The notes below the pieces were generated by a model that did not search any database, was not told the DNA's origin, and worked only from the letters and a program-made list of their open reading frames with translations. 64,000 nucleotides of DNA from CAVXXD01 sp963765625. GTDB lineage: Bacteria; Actinomycetota; Geothermincolia; Geothermincolales; Geothermincolaceae. Positions 53,795 to 61,300 of this stretch are shown here, one piece after another (position 1 is the stretch's first letter; each line of letters begins with the position of its first letter). The translations under genes were made by a program, and so were the position numbers. The stretch lies in the NCBI GenBank assembly GCA_963765625.1, contig CAVXXD010000014.1:57493-121492 (forward strand), given 5' to 3'.

Positions 53795-53812
53795 CGCAGA
53801 AAAGAGAACGTA

Positions 53813-53843
53813 TTGTTTAAGACTCGGGATAACTGGATAATAT
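53813..53843 (+). promoter_or_regulatory. Candidate promoter for 53886 gene
   Basis: TTGTTT (53813-53818), a 19-bp spacer (slightly long), TAATAT (53838-53843). If used, transcription would start close to 53850, which favours ATG 53886 over ATG 53856 as the start of the next gene. Confidence 0.35.
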
Positions 53844-53885
53844 CTATATCTGTCAATGGCTGTTGCTCAAGAGAAGGGGGTTCTG

Positions 53886-54209
53886 ATGAAGGTTCTGCGG
53901 ATCGAGGAAATGAAGTTTCACGCCGGTGCCTGGGAAGAGGTAGGCCCGACGCTGAAAATGATTAAGGCTGCGGGCAAAGGAACTGGATTCCCCAAAGTCA
54001 AAATGTACGCCAGCATCGCCGGTGGGGACACCATGCACACCCTGTACATGTTCTCTGAATTCGCCAGCCTGGCCGCCATGGAGTCGGTTGAGGAGAAGGC
54101 GTCCGGAAAGAAAGGGATGATGGAGGCCATCGAGAAGCTGGCGGGAATAGTCGACAGCTCCGAAGTCATCCTGCTGAAAGAGATCTCCGATAAGGACCTC
54201 GGCCTCTAA
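53886..54209 (+). CDS. Small alpha/beta-barrel-like protein in NRPS cluster
   Basis: 107 residues from ATG 53886 (AGAAGGGGG upstream); ATG 53856 is a weaker alternative. The pattern of two similar beta-alpha-beta halves (VLRIEEMKFHAGAWEEVGPTL..., then YMFSEFASLAAMESVEEK... and a closing VILLKEIS) resembles dimeric ferredoxin-like/ABM-type alpha/beta barrels, a fold used by small monooxygenases and by ligand-binding proteins. No catalytic motif is recognisable. Position between the thioesterase-bearing NRPS and the PPTase suggests a role in product tailoring or binding, but this is inference. Confidence 0.7.
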   Translation: MKVLRIEEMKFHAGAWEEVGPTLKMIKAAGKGTGFPKVKMYASIAGGDTMHTLYMFSEFASLAAMESVEEKASGKKGMMEAIEKLAGIVDSSEVILLKEISDKDLGL

Positions 54210-54232
54210 GTAACCTGAAAACGGAATCATTC

Positions 54233-54267
54233 ACGAGCCCCGTGCCATAGCGGTAAGCGGGGCTCGT
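54233..54267 (+). terminator. Hairpin between small protein and PPTase genes
   Basis: 10-bp inverted repeat ACGAGCCCCG / CGGGGCTCGT with a 15-base loop, followed by TACTATTCC. It could attenuate transcription into the PPTase gene or end the 53886 transcript; the weak T-run makes this uncertain. Confidence 0.4.
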
Positions 54268-54292
54268 TACTATTCCGGGGAGGAGCAATAAG

Positions 54293-54964
54293 ATGCCGGC
54301 AGCCGGTGAAGTCGAGGTGTTCATCGTTGATCTTGATGCCTGTGAACTTCCTATTTCCGGCTATGAAATGCTTCTTTCGCAAGAAGAGAAGGCGCGCGCG
54401 GCGGGCTTCCGGTTCCCGTCCTACCGCGACCGCTACCTGCGCATGCATGGCATCTTGAGGACGCTGCTCTCACCGGTTCTGGGAGTTGACGCCAGAGAGA
54501 TCGTCTTCAACCGGAACGAGTATGGTAAACCGTACGTTCCAGGTGGCTGTGAGTTCAACATCAGCTATTCGGCCAACCGGGGCCTGATCGGGACTGCTCG
54601 GGTACCTATAGGAGTCGACATAGAGAGAATCGATCCCGACAAAGTCACGCCGGAAATGATCGAGGATGTCTTCAGCCCCGGAGAGAGGAGCTCTTTCTTT
54701 CCGGAAGGTTTATTGTCGCCCGCTCACGTGCGCACCTTCTTTCGTGGTTGGGTGAGGAAGGAGTCGGTCATCAAGGCCATGGGGACGGGGGTATCCTTCC
54801 CCCTTAAGCTCGTCCGTTCGGGACTCGGACGTGAAATCAGCACGGCGTCATACGATGGAGTCGAATACACGACCTGCGGCCTCGAAGGGTGCGGCGCCGG
54901 TTTCGAGGCCGCGATCACCGTCGCCGCAGATAACTTGCCGAAGGTCACCCTGCGCAACCCTTGA
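54293..54964 (+). CDS. 4'-phosphopantetheinyl transferase, Sfp type
   Basis: 223 residues, ATG preceded by GGGGAGGAGCAATAAG. Transfers phosphopantetheine from CoA to the conserved Ser of carrier domains. Signature motifs: IGVDIERI (Mg/CoA-binding Asp and Glu) and FFRGWVRKESVIKAMG (the WxxKE motif), with FNISYSANRG ahead of them. Length is that of Sfp-type enzymes acting on secondary-metabolite carrier domains. It is the last gene of the NRPS cluster and is expected to activate all six T domains. Confidence 0.92.
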   Translation: MPAAGEVEVFIVDLDACELPISGYEMLLSQEEKARAAGFRFPSYRDRYLRMHGILRTLLSPVLGVDAREIVFNRNEYGKPYVPGGCEFNISYSANRGLIGTARVPIGVDIERIDPDKVTPEMIEDVFSPGERSSFFPEGLLSPAHVRTFFRGWVRKESVIKAMGTGVSFPLKLVRSGLGREISTASYDGVEYTTCGLEGCGAGFEAAITVAADNLPKVTLRNP

Positions 54965-55317
54965 TCACCTGGGCATTAAGCCGAAAACCAGGATATTAAG
55001 GTCGAAAACAGGCTGCCCGTTCACCCCCTGAAAGAGACCTTTCAGGGAGGTATTTCTACCTTTCAGAGGAAAACAAGAGAAAGTCTTTATATAAGACCGT
55101 CTATATAAGTGAGGAGAGAAATATCCCCTTGGTTTGAGGTATCCGGTGAACGGAATGGAGATGATTCAGGTCGGAGATGATTCAGGACATAGCCGGAATG
55201 AGGGAAATCATAAGTGAAGTATGCGGTTTCTGAAAGAATCAATGTACCGTATGGAAGGTGTGTAGTAGAGCTTGATCATAAGGACAGAAGTGCGTTGAGC
55301 CGAAAGATTGAAACACC
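54965..55317. other. Intergenic region after the NRPS cluster
   Basis: 353 bp with no supportable gene. It contains a 9-bp perfect hairpin at 55026-55047 (CCCTGAAAG-AGAC-CTTTCAGGG) followed by a short second stem, an AT-rich stretch with TATATAA elements (about 55087-55110), and a 14-bp direct repeat GGAGATGATTCAGG at 55157-55170 and 55173-55186. The promoter of the surface-protein gene is probably here. I could not match it to a known riboswitch. Confidence 0.5.
55026..55047 (+). terminator. Hairpin terminator downstream of PPTase gene
   Basis: Perfect 9-bp stem with an AGAC tetraloop, 61 bases past the PPTase stop, followed by AGGTATTTC. Likely 3' end of the NRPS operon. Confidence 0.6.
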
Positions 55318-58300
55318 ATGAAAACAAAGAACAAGCCGCCAGGAGCAAAGAGGTTTTTATACACGAGTCTTTTTCTAGCTCTAAGCATATTGTTGACGCT
55401 CTCGATGATGGGGCAGGCCATGGCTGCGACCTACACCATCACCGCCGTATACACCAGTTTCACCACCACCAACATCAACGATTGGTCCCTGGTTGGGGCT
55501 ACGATGGTTGATACAGGCGGAGGCAGGAATTCCATGCGCCTGACGGACAACATCAACGACAGTTTCGGGACGGCATGGTGGGATCCGCAGGTAGGGTTGT
55601 TTGACGAAGGCTCTTTCAGCGCCCTTATTTCTTTTCAGATGAGGCAGCAGGGAGGGGGAGGTGCCGACGGCCTCTGCTTCGCCATACAGCCCAACTCCAA
55701 CGCTGAAGGTTCCCCGGGGCAGGGGCTCGGTTTCGGGGGTATAGCCAACAGCTTCGCCGTGGAGTTTGACACCTGGCAGAACGGGGATGAGGGAGACCCT
55801 GATGCAAACCATATCGGGGTCGACCTTGACGGGTCGGTTACTTCAGTGGCAACCGCATCGCTTGCGGCAAGCCTTGAGACCAATTACTGGTGGGCCTGGA
55901 TTGATTATGACGGGTTAAACGACCATCTCGAGATCAGGACCACCTCCGTAGCCGGTGCCACGACAGTGCCCGCCAGGCCGGCATCGGCGTCGTTGACCGT
56001 AAACAGCCTGGACCTATACTCCCACTATGGAGACAGCGTCTTTTTAGGTTTTACGGCAGCGACCGGCGCCGCCAACCAGGAACACCACATCCGAAGGGTC
56101 TATTTCAACAACGGCTATATCTCCGGAGGCATAACGCCCTCGACGGACACCTACATAGTGGGGGCGGCTTATGTCGTATTGACCGCTTCGCCGACCACCC
56201 TCGTCGCCAACGGGTCTTCAACAAGCACCGTAACCGCCACGCTCTACGACATCAACATGAACGTGCTTTCCGGCAGGAATGTTTATTTCGAAACCAGCCT
56301 CGGTACCTTGTCCGCGTATTCCGGTGTCACCAACGCCAGCGGGCAGGTGACATTGACTTTCTATGGGGGAAGTACGCCCGGAACGGCAACTGTTCTTGCC
56401 TACGCGGACGGTAACCAGAACGACACCGTAGACATAGCCCTGCAGGCGATAGTCAGTGCTTCCGTTTCGGGAGGCCATGGAAGCGTAAGCCCCTCTTCGC
56501 AGAACGTGAACCCCGGTAGTTCGGCCAGCATAGACCCTACGCCGGACGCCAATTACCATATCGCATCCATTGTGGACAACGGGATTTCGCAGACTGTCGC
56601 GGACCCGTACGTCATCAGCAACGTGAATGAGCACCACACGGTGGTGGTTACTTACGCCATCGATACGTACGCGATAAACGCCAGCGTGGGGGCGGGTGGA
56701 AGCATCACTCCGGCTGGGACCACAAATGTGGATTATGGAGGGTCGCAGACTTATACCATAACGCCGGACGAAGGGTATGATATCGACGACGTGCTGGTCG
56801 ACGGCGTTTCCGTGGGGGCGGCGGCCTCATATACATTTTCCAGCGTGGACGCTGTTCATACCATAGCCGCGAGTTACAAGGTAAAGAACTGGACAATCAC
56901 TGCTACCGCTGGATCCGGAGGGAGCATATCACCGTCCGGAGCGGTTTCCGTTCAGCACAACGATGACCAGTCCTTCGCCATTGCCGCCGACCCACACTAC
57001 ACCATCGCCGACGTCCTGGTGGACGGGGTCAGCGTGGGCGCGGTGGCTTCTTATACTTTCTACGGGGTGAAGGCCGACCACACCATCGAGGCCACCTTCA
57101 CCCAGGACGAATACACCCTGAGCGTCAGCACCGTGGGCTCGGGCTCGGTGGACCGCGATCCCGACCAGGCCACCTACCACTACGGCGACTCGGTCGAGCT
57201 CACCGCCACCGCCGCCGCCGGCTGGACCTTCGCCGGCTGGTCGGGCGACCTCTCCGGCTCGCTCAACCCCGACAGCATCGTCATGAACGGCGACCGCGCC
57301 GTCACCGCCACCTTCACCCAGGACGAATACACCCTGAGCGTCGGCACCGTGGGCTCGGGCTCGGTGGACCGCGATCCCGACCAGGCCACCTACCACTACG
57401 GCGACTCGGTCGAGCTCACCGCCACCGCCGCCGCCGGCTGGACCTTCGCCGGCTGGTCGGGCGACCTCTCCGGCTCGCTCAACCCCGACAGCATCGTCAT
57501 GAACGGCGACCGCGCCGTCACCGCCACCTTCACCCAGGACGAATACACCCTGAGCGTCAGCACCGTGGGCTCGGGCTCGGTGGACCGCGATCCCGACCAG
57601 GCCACCTACCACTACGGCGACTCGGTCGAGCTCACCGCCACCGCCGCCGCCGGCTGGACCTTCGCCGGCTGGTCGGGCGACCTCTCCGGCTCGCTCAACC
57701 CCGACAGCATCGTCATGAACGGCGACCGCGCCGTCACCGCCACCTTCACCCAGGACGAATACACCCTGAGCGTCGGCACCGTGGGCTCGGGCTCGGTGGA
57801 CCGCGATCCCGACCAGGCCACCTACCACTACGGCGACTCGGTCGAGCTCACCGCCACCGCCGCCGCCGGCTGGACCTTCGCCGGCTGGTCGGGCGACCTC
57901 TCCGGCTCGCTCAACCCCGACAGCATCGTCATGAACGGCGACCGCGCCGTCACCGCCACCTTCACCCAGGACGAATACACCCTGAGCGTCGGCACCGTGG
58001 GCTCGGGCTCGGTGGACCGCGATCCCGACCAGGCCACCTACCACTACGGCGACTCGGTCGAGCTCACCGCCACCGCCGCCGCCGGCTGGACCTTCGCCGG
58101 CTGGTCGGGCGACCTCTCCGGCTCGCTCAACCCCGACAGCATCGTCATGAACGGCGACCGCGCCGTCACCGCCACCTTCACCCAGGACGAATACACCCTG
58201 AGCGTCGGCACCGTGGGCTCGGGCTCGGTGGACCGCGATCCCGACCAGGCCACCTACCACTACGGCGACTCGGTCGAGCTCACCGCCACCGCCGCCGCCG

Positions 58301-61300
58301 GCTGGACCTTCGCCGGCTGGTCGGGCGACCTCTCCGGCTCGCTCAACCCCGACAGCATCGTCATGAACGGCGACCGCGCCGTCACCGCCACCTTCACCCA
58401 GGACGAATACACCCTGAGCGTCAGCACCGTGGGCTCGGGCTCGGTGGACCGCGATCCCGACCAGGCCACCTACCACTACGGCGACTCGGTCGAGCTCACC
58501 GCCACCGCCGCCGCCGGCTGGACCTTCGCCGGCTGGTCGGGCGACCTCTCCGGCTCGCTCAACCCCGACAGCATCGTCATGAACGGCGACCGCGCCGTCA
58601 CCGCCACCTTCACCCAGGACGAATACACCCTGAGCGTCGGCACCGTGGGCTCGGGCTCGGTGGACCGCGATCCCGACCAGGCCACCTACCACTACGGCGA
58701 CTCGGTCGAGCTCACCGCCACCGCCGCCGCCGGCTGGACCTTCGCCGGCTGGTCGGGCGACCTCTCCGGCTCGCTCAACCCCGACAGCATCGTCATGAAC
58801 GGCGACCGCGCCGTCACCGCCACCTTCACCCAGGACGAATACACCCTGAGCGTCGGCACCGTGGGCTCGGGCTCGGTGGACCGCGATCCCGACCAGGCCA
58901 CCTACCACTACGGCGACTCGGTCGAGCTCACCGCCACCGCCGCCGCCGGCTGGACCTTCGCCGGCTGGTCGGGCGACCTCTCCGGCTCGCTCAACCCCGA
59001 CAGCATCGTCATGAACGGCGACCGCGCCGTCACCGCCACCTTCACCCAGGACGAATACACCCTGAGCGTCGGCACCGTGGGCTCGGGCTCGGTGGACCGC
59101 GATCCCGACCAGGCCACCTACCACTACGGCGACTCGGTCGAGCTCACCGCCACCGCCGCCGCCGGCTGGACCTTCGCCGGCTGGTCGGGCGACCTCTCCG
59201 GCTCGCTCAACCCCGACAGCATCGTCATGAACGGCGACCGCGCCGTCACCGCCACCTTCACCCAGGACGAATACACCCTGAGCGTCGGCACCGTGGGCTC
59301 GGGCTCGGTGGACCGCGATCCCGACCAGGCCACCTACCACTACGGCGACTCGGTCGAGCTCACCGCCACCGCCGCCGCCGGCTGGACCTTCGCCGGCTGG
59401 TCGGGCGACCTCTCCGGCTCGCTCAACCCCGACAGCATCGTCATGAACGGCGACCGCGCCGTCACCGCCACCTTCACCCAGGACGAATACACCCTGAGCG
59501 TCGGCACCGTGGGCTCGGGCTCGGTGGACCGCGATCCCGACCAGGCCACCTACCACTACGGCGACTCGGTCGAGCTCACCGCCACCGCCGCCGCCGGCTG
59601 GACCTTCGCCGGCTGGTCGGGCGACCTCTCCGGCTCGCTCAACCCCGACAGCATCGTCATGAACGGCGACCGCGCCGTCACCGCCACCTTCACCCAGGAC
59701 GAATACACCCTGAGCGTCGGCACCGTGGGCTCGGGCTCGGTGGACCGCGATCCCGACCAGGCCACCTACCACTACGGCGACTCGGTCGAGCTCACCGCCA
59801 CCGCCGCCGCCGGCTGGACCTTCGCCGGCTGGTCGGGCGACCTCTCCGGCTCGCTCAACCCCGACAGCATCGTCATGAACGGCGACCGCGCCGTCACCGC
59901 CACCTTCACCCAGGACGAATACACCCTGAGCGTCGGCACCGTGGGCTCGGGCTCGGTGGACCGCGATCCCGACCAGGCCACCTACCACTACGGCGACTCG
60001 GTCGAGCTCACCGCCACCGCCGCCGCCGGCTGGACCTTCGCCGGCTGGTCGGGCGACCTCTCCGGCTCGCTCAACCCCGACAGCATCGTCATGAACGGCG
60101 ACCGCGCCGTCACCGCCACCTTCACCCAGGACGAATACACCCTGAGCGTCGGCACCGTGGGCTCGGGCTCGGTGGACCGCGATCCCGACCAGGCCACCTA
60201 CCACTACGGCGACTCGGTCGAGCTCACCGCCACCGCCGCCGCCGGCTGGACCTTCGCCGGCTGGTCGGGCGACCTCTCCGGCTCGCTCAACCCCGACAGC
60301 ATCGTCATGAACGGCGACCGCGCCGTCACCGCCACCTTCACCCAGGACGAATACACCCTGAGCGTCGGCACCGTGGGCTCGGGCTCGGTGGACCGCGATC
60401 CCGACCAGGCCACCTACCACTACGGCGACTCGGTCGAGCTCACCGCCACCGCCGCCGCCGGCTGGACCTTCGCCGGCTGGTCGGGCGACCTCTCCGGCTC
60501 GCTCAACCCCGACAGCATCGTCATGAACGGCGACCGCGCCGTCACCGCCACCTTCACCCAGGACGAATACACCCTGAGCGTCGGCACCGTGGGCTCGGGC
60601 TCGGTGGACCGCGATCCCGACCAGGCCACCTACCATTACGGCGACTCGGTCGAGCTCACCGCCACCGCCGCCGCCGGCTGGACCTTCGCCGGCTGGTCGG
60701 GCGACCTCTCCGGCTCGCTTAACCCCGACAGCATCGTCATGAACGGCGACCGCGCCGTCACCGCCACCTTCACCCAGGACGAATACACCCTGAGCGTCGG
60801 CACCGTGGGCTCGGGCTCGGTGGACCGCGATCCCGACCAGGCCACCTACCACTACGGCGACTCGGTCGAGCTCACCGCCACCGCCGCCGCCGGCTGGACC
60901 TTCGCCGGCTGGTCGGGCGACCTCTCCGGCTCGCTCAACCCCGACAGCATCGTCATGAACGGCGACCGCGCCGTCACCGCCACCTTCACCCAGGACGAAT
61001 ACACCCTGAGCGTCGGCACCGTGGGCTCGGGCTCGGTGGACCGCGATCCCGACCAGGCCACCTACCACTACGGCGACTCGGTCGAGCTCACCGCCACCGC
61101 CGCCGCCGGCTGGACCTTCGCCGGCTGGTCGGGCGACCTCTCCGGCTCGCTTAACCCCGACAGCATCGTCATGAACGGCGACCGCGCCGTCACCGCCACC
61201 TTCACCCAGGACGAATACACCCTGAGCGTCGGCACCGTGGGCTCGGGCTCGGTGGACCGCGATCCCGACCAGGCCACCTACCACTACGGCGACTCGGTCG

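Noticed and set aside
54965..55317. Riboswitch (e.g. cyclic-di-GMP) upstream of the surface protein
   Set aside because: The region has short hairpins and a direct repeat but no match to the conserved cores I know for c-di-GMP or other riboswitches.
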